Source: Floccularia luteovirens
Taxonomy: Eukaryota > Basidiomycota > Agaricomycetes > Agaricales > Squamanitaceae
Length of the DNA stretch: 64,000 nt
Reading direction: 5' to 3'
NCBI GenBank assembly: GCA_009739215.1
Contig: VSJF01000001.1
Coordinates: 3,162,001-3,226,000 of the forward strand
Shown: positions 1-13,049 of the stretch, piece by piece
Numbering within the stretch: the first letter of the stretch is position 1
Layout of the letters: every line of letters starts with the position of its first letter
Notes under the pieces: generated by a model
What the model saw: only the letters and a program-made list of their open reading frames with translations
The model's database searches: none
Told to the model about the DNA's origin: nothing
Program-made: the position numbers and the translations under genes

Positions 1-3000
1 TTTTTTACGTCGTTTCTATATTTTTTTTTTCCTTTTCCACATACAATTGAATGAATGGCACTACCGCAATCAATCATACATCCTTCCCCCTCCACCCTTC
101 CATTACATATCACAACATATATACATACATGCAGTTTGAAAGAATATACAATGATTTTTTTTTTCAATGGCAACGATAATTACAACGTGACCTTTGCGAA
201 TGAGATGAGAAAGTCTGATATTTTCAGTTGGAAAAGTTCCGCTCCACCTGCCGACATATATTATACCCTGTGGTTTTAGCTCCCTGAGATCTTAATACAC
301 CCCTCTCCCCCATTGCCCCACTTTCCAAGAGATACTGTGGGGGAAATAAACAAGTGAACGTTGATGTCGGATGAAAGGGGAGGGAGAGGGACGAATTATG
401 ATAATAACTAGATTTCGATTGTTGTTTGCCGAGAAAGAAGAAATGACTAAATTCAACAAACGCGAATGAATGACTCGTGTTGAGTATGTACTTACTTATC
501 TGAGATGTATAAGCGTGATTAGGTATCATATATCATGATGTATATGGAGTAAGATCTTAGTGTTGCAATTTGGAATGAGGTACAATTTTTTTTGTTTGCG
601 AGGAGTTGCGAGGATATTTTTTTGCGGAATGATGAAATACTTATGGTAAGTAACATACTTAGATGTTAGCCCAGGCTCCTGATGTTAGCCAAGGATATTG
701 AATAGTAGGTGGATAGTTTTCCCTTGCAAGTTTTCGAGCCCAGGCTCTTCCCTTCTATTCCCTTCCTCAGAACCTGTCTCGTTAACGCCACCCTTGTCAC
801 CCTCATTCTCCAGGCTTTCGAAATTCTAATAGGGACATACGCCATATGTAATATCGATCATAGTAAGCTCAGGACCTTCATCTAGAATTCCCCAAATTCC
901 TCCGATATGACCAGACCCGAATGCCCTGAATATAAAAAATGGCGGTAAATTTCAAAAATACCGAGATAATTTTCTTGTCTCATCAAGTCAACGTTCAGTT
1001 CTTCATCTACAGTGGTAAGTTTCTTGTTTCCTACTAAAGGAACCTATCAGATGTAATATTAATTACTGGTGTTTGAAAAACTAGACCGGAAGCCTCAGTG
1101 CGAGAGCGAAGGCCCAGGCGTTTTTGAATAGAATAAGGACTAGACGTAAATGCATAAGATATCAAAAGGTTGCTTAACGGTAAAGCAGCTTGTAGTGCGT
1201 AGCGCGATCTATCGCTTCTCTAATAAGTATTTGCAGAAAGAGAAGGTGTGTTTTAGAAAATTCGACGTTCCCGAATGTCGTGCTATGCTAACACGTAAAC
1301 GACTCGTTCCCTATGGGTGCTGGTAATTGATACCTTATCTATCATGGGCCCAGCCAATTATTAGCCGGTAAAAATGACACAAGTAATGAGATTCCCAGCT
1401 CCACAAAGCGAGAGCTTAGACCGTTACCATCCCTTTGTATAAGTTCATCTTCCAGAAAAAGTCTGACCCAAGTAGGAGGTTGATTATTAACACATGTATA
1501 CTCTTTCCACCCCCGCGGAGGTTCGTGTAATCATAAAACTAGCACCGCTTAGATTTTCTAATAATATTTTGAACGAGGAACGCGTGCGAATACGACGCGC
1601 TCTATGGACTCGAGGTCTTACATCAAACGTTTGCTCCTTCTTTTTCGTTATCCGACAGACAAGCGCGACCCCAGGGTCGTTAGACTTGTTAGTGGAGCTT
1701 CCCTATACCAAAAAACAGGAAGCGTAGATCTATAGAACAGCCGTTTATGAAAGCTAATTTTCTGTTCAAGACAAGGAACAAGTGTTCGGTAAGGTTGTTG
1801 CTGCAGGGTCGAAAACACTTCTGACATCATCTATGACTGCATTGTCCTCTTGAGCGCGCGTGAAATTGCGACGGACTTGTTCAGCAGGTCTGTTGGGTGT
1901 GCATGTGCAGTTCCTTTTGGAACAGCTGATATTTGAAAGCTTGTGTGAATGTTTCTCGTTCCCTCGCGATGAAACCGATCAAAAAGTGTTAGGGACCTGG
2001 GCATTTATCTTGGTAAACAGTTGCTTTCTTTAGACGAGAGTCTCAGTCCTGTCCAAACCTGTGTTCCCAGGACATATTATCCCATATGCTCTCACATGAA
2101 ACAAAATAAAAAGTAAAGCAGACATGTGTGAAGTACTGTACGTGACATGAAATGATCGACATACTCGCCTATTCGAATGTTGAAGCCCAGGGTTAGTTTA
2201 GTTCGGGCAATTCCCAGAGAGGGGGGAAGACTGGGAAAGAGCGAAGAAGATATCAAAGGAAGGTGTCACTTGTAAGCGAAGGTGGGTGATGAGTAAGATC
2301 GCTAAATTTCGAAACGAAAGAAACTACCTTGCTCAGCGAGATTACACATGTTCTATTGGGGCGAGAGAGGAGGGAAATACCCGTATGCAGCTGTCGTGCG
2401 ATGATCGTCGTGATAACAGGGTACAAAGATTTTGACATAGGACGCATATTCCCGTACACCCTGTGGAAATCATCCATCATGGAACAGTACATGGAGAGGT
2501 TCCTACCATACCCAGCAGCATGAGCAAGCTTCTTGGCTGGTGGCTATCATAGACCCTGGGTTGTGACGCTACAACGTACACATGCTGATAAGTGGTTGTA
2601 TTGATTGATTATGGAAGTTGGTCAATTATGTTGTTCCCTAAGTACCAACAAATGACTTGGCTAAAATAAATAAAATAAAAAAGTCCTAACCAAGTGACAG
2701 GGCCAGGGTCTTGTAGCTGAAGAAAAGACACACCTCAACCTTCGGAAGGAGATCGGTGCGTGGAAAGCGAAAACTTCGATTTCTGGGTGACTAGAACAGC
2801 CCTGTTGTTGTTCATCGTCTGATAAGTAACACTTCTCTGATGGACAGGAATTGAATGGTATTGTGATGGGGCCCACCTTCACTCCAATGGGATCAGTGAC
2901 AATGCTGTTGCCAGAATTCAGATCCCTGTGCTTCGTGTTTGATAATATTGATGGAGCCCTTTTCAGAAGGATACAATAGTATGCTATGCACTCGCACGCC

Positions 3001-6000
3001 ATCTCGTGACGGGCGTTCTTTAGAAACCAATTCATCTCTCAGGTTATCTCGTCTTTTTTCACACTCTAGGTTTATTCTAGGGCTGCAAGACCTGTCGAGG
3101 AGGTATCCAGACCAACCAGTAGAGCACTTCTACACCGGAGACTTGCGAATTGTAGTGCCTGTACCCCCCGCCCGCACGATCAAGCTATTAACTTCTAATT
3201 GTGACACCCCCTTCCCCTATTCGTCTTGTTTCCGGCGTTAGCACGGTTTGTCGGCTGCTATGTTTATCTTGGTTGTTCCAACATCGAACACTATCTCTTT
3301 CTTTCGTATAAATGGACCCAGTCGTCAACATAAGCCCCCACATGACACGATACTCTGGTGCTCCCACGGGACGAATACGGATGACTATCCCCATCACCCA
3401 TAGTTTCGATCTTTCCTTTGTTTCGTCAAAGCTGTCTATTACTTAAGGATGATGTTGAATTTTTGATTTTAGGAACTTTCGTAGTATTTGTTTGTGTTAT
3501 ACCATCTCGCAACCGCGCGTTCCTGGCCAAGAGGAATGGGGCGGCGGAAAGGGGCGGGTCACTTGGTCTGTTTAGCACGCTGAACTAACCATGTTTGGAT
3601 AATACGATGTTTATTTGAGTTTAAAGTTACCGGAGATTTATTATCATATCCCTGGTCAATTTCTGTCAGGTGTCTTGTTCATGTGTTCTCCTAAGTTAGT
3701 GGTATTAGTCACGATTTTTGATATCAGGAAACACGCGGTGAGAAAATATCCGAGATGATTATAATGCTAATCGTGAATTTCGGGTTTTGATGCGGTTCAT
3801 GATATCGATGACAGGGACTGATTTACAAGGATACAATTCATTATCAAACTTGGTAGAATACCTATACTGTACGTTTCGAAGAAAGCGAAATTAAAAACTT
3901 GATTGTTCAATTTGAATTAGAAAAAAACAGACTTCATTGACTAGCAGTAATCTGTCAAAAGACCTCCATACCGCCCGAAACGAAGTTATTTCATAAGTCT
4001 CATACGTAATCAATCCAAGGACCTACCGCCGGTATATATGTGAACTCTTCAAGTATGCCTTGTGTGTATTTCCCCCGCACAAACGCCAACAAATGTTACG
4101 CACTTATCAGAATAAGATAGGCACATCACGACGAGATGTATGATGTGAGGAGATAGAGTGCTGTCTAGCTGACAATCTATGATCAAACGGCATCAATGAT
4201 GGAAATATATGTCGAAAAACTACCTAGCTGGAGATAAAGCATAATCAAACATCGACGTAAAAACACGTCGGTAACTGGCCAAGACTTATGGACTCGACTT
4301 GTGACTTCGTCATGTATACATTTATACATGGCCAGCTGACCTTGATTATGCTTTGATAGATATAACATAATGTGAGTGGTATCTAGTCCCACGGTCTTTC
4401 CAATACAGTCCGTGACAAAATCATCTTTTTACAAGGAGATTTGTGTTTCCAAGAAAGGACGGCTATTTGTTTGTCACAGTATGGTATAATTATGCTACCC
4501 ACTGTAAACCAAATAAATATCTCGTCTTTGCAGAACCTTGCACCCTCGCGTTGGAGTTCCGATTATCCCATATAAGATAGTGTCGTTGAATAGCAGTGAG
4601 GCTTTCGATTGGCCTCACGCAAGAACCTTACGGAAATAAACCCGGCGCGGTTGTGAAGGCTTGCGATAGTGATAGCGGACTCTGAAAAATAGAAAAAAGT
4701 ATGTGCCGACTCAAAGACGTCACGACAACACTTCAGAATCGTCTTATCTTCAACCTCCTCAGCTGATCCGACATTACCCATCTACTCAACAGAATAATTG
4801 ATCATCAAAGGGACCCGGAGCAAGTCAGGGCCCTTCCCTGCTGTGCATCGTACCGGTTCACCGTATACAACAGATACCAGACTTCCGGTGACGCAACCAT
4901 AGAGAATTAAGTACCGTATTTAACCATCAGGGTCCACTAGAAGTTGGAAGGCTAAGCGAATGCAATGGCTTGGTTTTGCAAGATGAGAATAAGGCTGTAC
5001 CTCACTCTCACACTAATCAAAACAAAATCCAATGTATATAATGAAAGGATGACGGGATCATCGCTTTAAGACCTCCGATTTAGTTGAGTGTAATTATGTG
5101 TGAGTAATATTAAGCAGAGGTGGTTATGAATAGCACTCAGGGACTGTTTTCCAGCTTCTGAACAACTTTTTCCAGTCTGATCACGGCTGGCTCCAGTTGT
5201 CAATGCAAATTTATCGGAATGTTTAGCCGATCTATCCTATTATAATGTTCACTAGAACCATCTGGCTGTTTACTTTTCTAAGATACGTCACTCAACTACG
5301 CCTGGCTTCCTATTCATCGGTGATAACTTATCTGTGATTTTTCAATACTTATCAACTGATATAGAGATTCCCAAGAGCCTTAGTCTGTAACGGTTCAATG
5401 TTTCCGAAGATAAGAAGGTGTCTGGCTCATGGGGGAAATGTGTATACATGCGGCTTCTCAGGCCCACACATCCCTATTCAACGTAAGGATCGAAGAAACT
5501 ACACATCCCAATGGTTCGGCTAACAACGAAAGATAACCTATGCTTCTCTCCCCATACCAGAGGCACGAACAATCGTGACATTCCGGGGAAACGAACTGTC
5601 AAGGCATGTACCGCGTTCTCCCGCAGCCAACTTGGCAACTTGCATTTGTCTTCGTTACAAACTTGCTATCTTAGCAGAAGGATACGTTCAACATGGAAAT
5701 CAGTCATACCAAACTAGATTGTGTACGTGCAACTACCCCATTCATGGTAATGCATCACTCATCATGACGTGTCTTAGAGATGGAATTTCTCCTATGATTT
5801 AACGGTTGAACCTCTCTTTCGGATATGAGATTCTCTTTATAAATCGACAAACTTGGTATTGTGACATAAACCAATCTATTTGGGACCTGCGTGATCGTAT
5901 GCTATCTTCTTTTTCACAGCCCAAAGCTCTTCTGAATCCTCGAAGTGCACATTCATCGGAAGAACATCCGTTTCCACCATCACACTCCATCGCACATGCT

Positions 6001-7660
6001 TTGTCTGTCTGGTTTTTATCAATGACAAGCGATCGACCCACCAACTCAATTATACGAAGGCGCCTTTCGCCGCATCGGATTATCTGTCTAGATTTTATGA
6101 ACCTTCTAGTTCTGGATTCGGCAGTAGGGAACTTCGTGAAATAGTGGTTAGGCCCTGCTTTGTTATCTAAAGAGGTGAATGAGAATTTGTTTCATTGTAA
6201 ATATTGTGTTCATTTCTCATTTTTTATGACCGTCTGCCTTCAACTTTCACTCGTTTGTGGGTATCATATTCTCGGTATGGTTCAAAGCGCTGGCGACAGC
6301 ACATTATCTACATCAACGAGTGTTTTTATTTCTAGCATTCGGATTTGCGGCTGCTCCATTTTAAAGGCTTCTACGATTTCGAATCGCGTTGGGGCAGCGA
6401 TGTGGGCTCATGCTGGTTACTGTTCTTTTGTTTCCTTTGCTTCTTATAAATGATTCTCTTTTTCGCACACGGGTTTGGAGAAGAAGCAACAATCGGTAGT
6501 TGCTGAACGAGTTACTGGGACAAGGAATGCATAAACCATACCGCACTGCATATATGAAGGAAGAAGAAGTATCAATTTTCTGTAATCTCTTCATTGCTTG
6601 AGTTTCACATAAATGATATTCTTTTTTTCTCAAGCATTAACTCATAAGCGAAGCTCGATTTGGCATTTGGAGAATTGAGAAAGTTGAGCTCAATGCCTAT
6701 GTACGACTTGCTTAACACAGATTTCACTGGTATCTCGGTACTCCAATACATTTCGAATGCGATGTCTCAACATTTAAATTGACCCCGCCCCCCGGCTGCC
6801 ATTACGAAAATGTGGGCGGTTCCGTGGTCCATCGTACGCACAATCTTAATGATCAAGTAGCACGAAAATGAGAGCTCTCTAATGACCTCGGGACGTGGCA
6901 CATTTGTGTTCGAGGTTACTTCTGTGGTGTTTGTTGAGGACGCACTGTGGACAATCTCTTCCGGAGTCAACGGACAGATCGCATATATTTACAACTGAAA
7001 CACAACTTCATTGAGGATGTCGGGTTCAGATCATAGCAGTTAGACTGAAGAAACACGGTAAGTATGGAACAAGCTAAGTTGAGGAGGAATTCACGGTAAG
7101 TCAGGTGACTTGTAGAAAAACATAGATATGTACATAAAAAGATATTTTCTTACTTAAACAATACAAAGTTTCTACTTTGGGACAATCGTGAATTTCTGGG
7201 AAATGAATATTAATGAATCTTCAATGTATGTACCATATTCTTGCAACTGCGATCCGCGATCTCGTCCTGTCATGCACAAGACACAACCTTACCGTGTTTA
7301 TAATAAGGGTAAGAATACCTCTTACTGGCACGATAAGATATGTTTTTCGTGGAGAACCTGGAATGATGAACAAAACGCTGTGCATCTCGCGGAATGTATT
7401 TTGGTAGAAGGACTTGAGAGTGACAATGAGAGATGATTAAGAACTAGATCTAGAGTTGAAAACTGCTGGTGCGTTGCTTTGTTTACAGTCATGAGGGATT
7501 TGTTTAAACAGTGTTGCTATTTGACAATGAGATTCGATACACCAAGTCAGTCGAACCTTTTCATCCTCGTCCGATCGCAGATTTTGTCGAAGATAAGAAA
7601 ATCCCAAAACAATCATTGTTCTCCGAGTATACAGATTAAATTAGATATCATCGAGAAAAC
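1..7660. other. gene-poor region, no supported gene
   Basis: About 7.6 kb of AT-rich sequence starting in poly-T tracts. Open frames here are short (at most 124 codons), overlap on both strands and lack recognisable domains, signal peptides or convincing spliced continuations. The frame at 2661-3035 (minus) contains HRDLNSGN, which looks like a kinase catalytic loop, but no other kinase motif follows. I see no transposase, reverse transcriptase or long terminal repeat. It may be intergenic space or strongly decayed repeat DNA. Confidence 0.5.
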
Positions 7661-7664
7661 CTCT

Positions 7665-8885
7665 TTAAAGAGAAGATGCAACATCCGAAGGAAGATCTAA
7701 TTTGCGGTATATCATGAATTGTTCCCTCATACGCATGGCCTGCCCCAGTGTAAAGTCATTCAAACATGAATCATCCGAATAGTCCATATAGTTGTCTAAA
7801 AGTGGAAGACGGAAAAGATAAGCACTGTATTCAAAAAAAAATATGCTTACACTTACGAATAGGATCCTCGCCAACCTGGGTTGGGCATGAATCACGTCCA
7901 GTAGGGCATCCTGAAGCAGCAGAAGCTTCTGCTGGGGTATCCTCGACATAATCACCATCTCCTTCACAACCACCTTGGAAAGTGTGATATAATCCAAACC
8001 AGTGTCCAACCTCATGAACGAGGGTCTAGAAGAAAATAGAAATGGTTATTAGCCAAGTTCATGTACAACAGACAGGCCCATACAATGCCAAGATTATAAG
8101 GGGGCAGCGAACCACCAGGTAATGTACCACCCTGCAAAACGATACCATCTTCTAATGGGGCTTTCTTGTAGTTAGAGGGAAATGTCGCATGTCCAAGGAC
8201 GCTGGACGACTCAGGTCCTGGTATGTTTCTACGGAGACCATCCTAGGGTCAGAGATAAGTTATCAAGCAAAAGGTCCCATACCCAACCGTATAAACATTC
8301 AGCTCAGTGGGTCCTCCAACCCTGAGAGCTTTCTTCATTTCCAACTCCTGCTGGCTGTGTGGACCTACAGAGTTATACCATGTACTATTCTTAATGCGCT
8401 GCTTGCTTGCGAGAACAAATCCGATGCCAGTCAAAGAATATGCTTGATTCATAACATCCATTTGTTCATCCAATTGTTGGTCACTGAATGCTATGGTTAA
8501 TAGGTATGGTTGTAGAGAGTAAAAAGCTGCATACGGAATGTATCCACCCTCCACTGTTTCATTCTGGTACAAAATATGGAAATGGACCTATCCACAACAA
8601 TTGAACCGAACGAAAATCGCAACTCTCAGAAATTTCCAATCACCTTTGTGAACCTTGGACTGAGAACATCTTCAGGAAGTTTCGGCCGCTGCATTTGCAA
8701 AGTGGCGTTCGGCACCAGTGCGAGCAGGTTCACTGATGAATGTTCCACAATGCCTATAAAAACAACAGCTCAGCAAAAATCCTTTCATTCTAGGTAATTA
8801 TCAAGAGATGTCCCACTGACCTTTGTGCTGTAGCCAAAGTCACGGATGTCAAAACCAATGAAGCAACGAAACCCAATTTGACCAT
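7665..8885 (-). CDS. secreted M43B (pappalysin-like) zinc metalloprotease, possibly frameshifted
   Basis: Extracellular metallopeptidase of family M43B. The start at 8885 opens a signal peptide ([20 protein letters not shown]). Spliced exons then give, in order: the family's Cys-Gly-Thr segment ([18 protein letters not shown]), the strand [18 protein letters not shown], the central core, the zinc site [11 protein letters not shown] (HExxHxxGxxH) and the Met-turn region [10 protein letters not shown], ending near [14 protein letters not shown]. About five introns of 50-60 bp fit. Oddity: near 8680-8695 the frame must shift by one base to pass from the CGTFISE exon to the [13 protein letters not shown] exon. 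This is either a real lesion or an indel error in a short A run. All zinc-binding residues are intact. The family secretes proteases for extracellular protein breakdown. The family call is firm; the functional state is uncertain. Confidence 0.85.
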
Positions 8886-9763
8886 TTTCAGTACAGAAAG
8901 AGAATAGAGGGGTGGTATGGTAAAGAACTAACCTGTTATCCCCAATATTTTATACCTACGGTCCAACGCATGTTTCACTCGATCGTTGGTTCCCAATTTT
9001 TTCTCTTGGAGAGCGGATAACGCCCCAGGATTTGAAATATGTACACAAAGTACCGAATAAATCAACGTTTCCTTTTTAGCCGAGTAGGGTCTTCTGACAT
9101 TCATTCCGAAAATTTCTTGCCTTGAAGTTTACAATGTATCTTGAATGAGCCAAGACAATGCTGAAGCGAGTAAAATAGTGTAGATCAAAGTTAGGGTCAG
9201 TGTATTTATTGTAATATATGCTTCAAGTTTATCTAGTCATTCAACCCTCTTTAAAACTCGCTATTGGAACCTTTAACTTTTTGAAATATCATGAGAGGGT
9301 TTTAATGATGGTGCTAACAAATATCCTAGAAGCGAAGAGAAAACCAAACATGGCAAAGTTCATATTGGAATGAAAGAGCGTTCAGGTTCAAGCTTCAAGT
9401 TCCAGTTTCACTTATCTTCAAACTTGATACCAGAGCACCGCTGCAATATGTCGCAAGGCGAAATAGCTGGACATTCCACGGGTAGAATTTAATAACATGT
9501 CAGGGAAGCAGTCTTTCCAGCTATTCGAGCATATCCACACTTCAAAGCACAAGAAAGTAATATCGTGCTGAAAGAACATTATACACATTATGTAATGAAA
9601 TTGCATTTATCCGTATGTTCCTCATATCCAGGATACGATAAGTCCTCTTGTCGACCGCGCAGTGAGATCATAATAAACGTACCAAGTTTTACTTATGAAG
9701 ACCGAAATCAGGAGGACAAAGTTCCGAGTCCGAAAGGAGTCGGTCTTATAACCGGGATTTTTT
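8886..9763. other. upstream region of the M43B gene
   Basis: No gene seen. This is the presumed promoter side of the minus-strand metalloprotease. Confidence 0.4.
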
Positions 9764-9912
9764 GTTCGTTCCAAGCTTGACGTGGGAACTCTGCACGTGA
9801 TAATTGGCAAATGCAGTTTTCGTTCGTTTCAAGCTTGACGTGGGAAATTGTGCATGTGACAATTGGCATACACATTCTGTGTTCGTCTCAAGCTTGATGT
9901 GGGAAAAATGGT
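9764..9912 (+). repeat. three-copy tandem repeat, 58-59 bp unit
   Basis: Units begin at about 9764, 9822 and 9881. Each starts with GTTCGT followed by CAAGCTTGACGTGGGAA (one or two changes per copy). The first two continue with TGCACGTGATAATTGGCA or TGCATGTGACAATTGGCA. The conserved cores contain TGACGTGG and a CACGTG palindrome, the kind of site bound by bZIP or bHLH factors. The array lies about 0.9 kb upstream of the minus-strand metalloprotease start. A regulatory role is inference. Confidence 0.7.
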
Positions 9913-10399
9913 TCTGCTGAATAAGTGTGTAACTAAAATTCTATGACCTAAATACCATGCTATGAGTTTAGTAGATAATTGTAATATTCCAATAATGGAC
10001 TCGGATATGCCATGCAGAGCAATGGCCCATACCCCCAAGTTTGTATCTATTGTCTATTCTATGGTGTCAAACTACCACACGACACTTCAATCAACCCCCC
10101 AAGTCTAGGGGAAAAATTGGCAGATGGTTCAGCTCTAGCTCGACCTGAAGATGGGAGGGATGCGCTGCGGTTTGGCTTAGTGATAGAATTCAAATTTCGC
10201 CCTGCTAGCATCGCCCCGTAAAATGAAGAGGATGGTTATCCTTCCATTGTCCCTCAGGCATTCAGGTGCGAAATGGTTTGACTCCTGTACACGAGATATG
10301 TGTTAAGACAAATTAGACGTTAACAGCCCCAACAAATGGCTACAAACCATACAGATATACCCACCCGAGCCAATGTTGACAGCACCGCTCCTTCAAGCT

Positions 10400-10620
10400 C
10401 GTAGTTGCATCATGGAGTGGCCTGATATTTGTCCACTTGACTATGAAGTTTCGATGGACAGCCAAGGAAGGATAAATATGGATCAACTAAGGTTTTCCTC
10501 ATATGATCCAATGATTCAACTTCATGTGTTGCTTGCTTGCTTGCACAAGGCCGATGCCAGTTTAACAATATACTTGGTTCGTAATGTCAACCGAACATCA
10601 CTGCCCATATGAATGGTATT
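10400..10620 (-). pseudogene. relic of an M43B metalloprotease gene
   Basis: In minus-strand translation, 10500-10600 reads DITNQVY, a stop, then TGIGLVQASKQ. It aligns residue for residue with [20 protein letters not shown] of the intact protease at 7665-8885. Nucleotide similarity is visible around GCTTGCTTGC and GCCGATGCCAGT. Stops and divergence show it is dead. The recognisable part is short and both ends are unclear. Confidence 0.6.
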
Positions 10621-10729
10621 TGAAGATATATGGATGAAATGTCCCATAATCACTACTCCGTTGTCATGAGCACAATTTGCAATAACAAGTAGGATCTCGG
10701 GGATTACATAAAGGGTGCAAAAACTATGA

Positions 10730-11199
10730 CTAGTAAGTATTCTGCCGCGGTTGTGGTGGATAAACACAATTGTTCAAAGCAGTTTCCCACTGCAGCTGTG
10801 TGCATGACGGGATATCCAAATTATCCATGTCAACGGACTGGCCGAAGTCGTGTGGGAACCACCTCGTATCGCTCATCATAATCCATAAACTAGTAAATAT
10901 ATCATTAGTTATTAAATCTCAGGCCCTAATTAAGGAATGGTCAACACATACTCATCAATTTGCCCTTGGAAATTGGGATTAGTTAAAGATTGTTGAGGAA
11001 CTTGGGCTGTGCAAATTAACGTTAAGTCTATGCCGGCAGGTACAGTCGAATTGTCAGATTGTAGGTCGGAGCAAGAATAAGCGAAAAATCGGGAGAGGGA
11101 ATACACATCTACAGAAGGTTCGGATGGAGTGGGGATAGCTTGTGTGAATAGAGTGGTGCAAGAGAGAGCAAAGAAAAAACCAAATAGAATAAAGGTCAT
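10730..11199 (-). CDS. small secreted protein, orphan
   Basis: The start at 11199 opens a hydrophobic signal peptide (MTFILFGFFFALSCTTLF) followed by QAIPTPSEPSVDVYSLSRFF. Exon 1 runs to about IDEY near 10930. A second exon after a roughly 60-bp intron reads RWFPHDFGQSVDMDNLDI and ends in PQPRQNTY before the stop at 10730. Both exons contain cysteines. The product is about 130 residues. The donor (GTTGAC) is unusual, so the exact splice is uncertain. I do not recognise the family. It sits just upstream of the metalloprotease relic on the same strand, so both may belong to an older secreted-protein cluster. Confidence 0.5.
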
Positions 11200-12757
11200 G
11201 TTAGAAAAGTGAAGAATGTGAGTGAAGAATTGTGAAGACTTTTTGATGACGAACAGCAACCTTTATTCTTACCCATATCCTATAAATAATTGAGTTACCA
11301 ATCAAGCGCCTATATACAACCCAGTAGAGTAGTACGTTAAAAACTTGAACGATGCTGTATACACAGCCAGATGCTAAAAATATTACCGAGCCTCACCAAC
11401 AATATTATAATCATCACTCACCAGACAATAAGAGTCTAATCCTTCTGTTTTCATCTTAAGCTATGTCGATCTACATTCCTTAACTTGTGTGACGTGCTCG
11501 TACAGTTCACCTAAATTCCAATATCACTTACAATACACCCGGCTCCAAAGCTCATTTACGATCATGATCAAGCTGCACAGCCTGGGTAGCCGAATCGCTT
11601 CCCCTTAAAGTTGCTAATGTTCCGATGAGTATATCTTGAAGAGCGGTTTGTTTAAAACTCAAATGCAGTCAAACAGACTCGGGGGTTTGGAACTCTCACT
11701 TTTCAGGCTGTGAGTGACTTGATGGGTTGTGAAGGCGAGAGTTGGGAGATGATTTGTTGATTATTTTACAATGGGATGCTGGAAGAGTGTGCGGCTGTGT
11801 CATCCAGTGCTCAGCATCACTAGTTAGGCATACTATTACTTACCATCATTATGACCTCTACTTACTAGTCTACAAGTTTGTTAATAATAAGATTCGAATG
11901 ATACTGTTGAAAGTGAACCATTTGTTCTTTTTTGTCTTTCTCGAGTGGAACCATAGTCGTGGCACGATTAAACTCAAATATTCAACATTCAATGTTATTC
12001 TCGCTACCTTTAGGTAGTGCCAGATCGTAGAGCACTACTCTTCGCCATTTTTCGCAAATTAAATAAACAATACCTAGCTGAGCATGTGCTTCTCGACAAA
12101 TCGAATCATTACTTCAATCAAATGGGAGATAATGCAAAGATATTGTGTGCAGCAATCTAACCAAGCTTTTGGATTTTAAGCTTCACTCGCAAGGACTTTA
12201 TGAAAACATGGACACCTATGTGCACTTGGTATACTGCACCCACTTCGGAATCACTGGCGGTGCGTAAGTGTTGAAAATAATTTTTAACTGATGGATAGCA
12301 GGGCATATTTTTATAACACTCCACTTTTAGAACAGACCACACCGCTCACATCATCCATACCCAAGGGACTTAGTATGGTGAGAATTTGCAAAGCCTACGG
12401 AATGTAGGGTTAGTAATGGGACTTGAAAGTGACAGTGAATATAAGACTATGAGCAACAACTTATCGCCCGGGTGGGATTCATCGTCGAACAGGTACTTCA
12501 TCTTCACATGCGTTTCATGCACAACATGATTTCTATCAGATTATCTAATTCAATAATCGACTTGGGATTGTATTCATGAAGGATTGGACTTACAAACCCA
12601 CTATAAGTATCATTTATCTTGTTTTGAGCTGCTGGCATTGGGAAGGACACGGTCCTTATATATAAATAACTTTGAATCAGCCTAGTAGTAGTGATGGTAA
12701 CTTATAGCGATGTTGGCGTAGCCTTGCGCAGCCAGTCCTATAACATCATGATCCTGT
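11200..12757. other. intergenic, nothing recognised
   Basis: Short frames on both strands without domains. No clear repeats seen. Confidence 0.4.
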
Positions 12758-12765
12758 TATAAAAG
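12758..12765 (+). promoter_or_regulatory. TATA box
   Basis: TATAAAAG lies 91 bp before the GTG at 12849 where the related secreted protein would be expected to start. Confidence 0.35.
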
Positions 12766-12767
12766 CT

Positions 12768-13046
12768 ATGGAACAAAATCCGTCAAATCATCAACAAGCT
12801 GGCCCCCAAATTCCACATTCACAGCACATCGAATCCCTCAGTCAGAAAGTGAAACTTCCCACTGTTTCTCTCATCATTCTCGCGTGCGCACCCCTGATAC
12901 TCGCATCCCGCGATCGCCCCGTGTTTGGGACTGTTATCGTGGATGATCTCAAGTACAGAAAGTGCCCGCACATTTCCTGTGCTGCCGATGGTCAATATAA
13001 GGGTGGTACCAAAGTATTTATGGCATTCCAGCAGCTTGCTAAGTAA
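12768..13046 (+). pseudogene. decayed SH3-like small secreted protein gene
   Basis: From 12849 the frame reads VKLPTVSLIILACAPLILAS, a good signal peptide whose first residue is GTG (Val) rather than ATG. It continues FGTVIVDDLKYRKCPHISC and QYKGGTKVFMA, the pattern of fungal secreted SH3b-like proteins (short beta-barrel with a YRKCP...C...Y.KGTKV core). The frame stops at 13046, about halfway through such a domain. The only in-frame ATG (12768) would add a polar 27-residue leader that spoils secretion. I read it as a truncated gene with a lost start codon. The family assignment is from memory of motif shape. Confidence 0.45.
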
Positions 13047-13049
13047 AGG

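Noticed and set aside
2661..3035. Frame with HRDLNSGN resembling a kinase catalytic loop
   Set aside because: No glycine loop, VAIK Lys or DFG-type motif in the frame or nearby frames; a chance match.
5799..6144. Overlapping 81- and 112-codon frames on opposite strands
   Set aside because: No domain, signal peptide or splice-supported extension on either strand.
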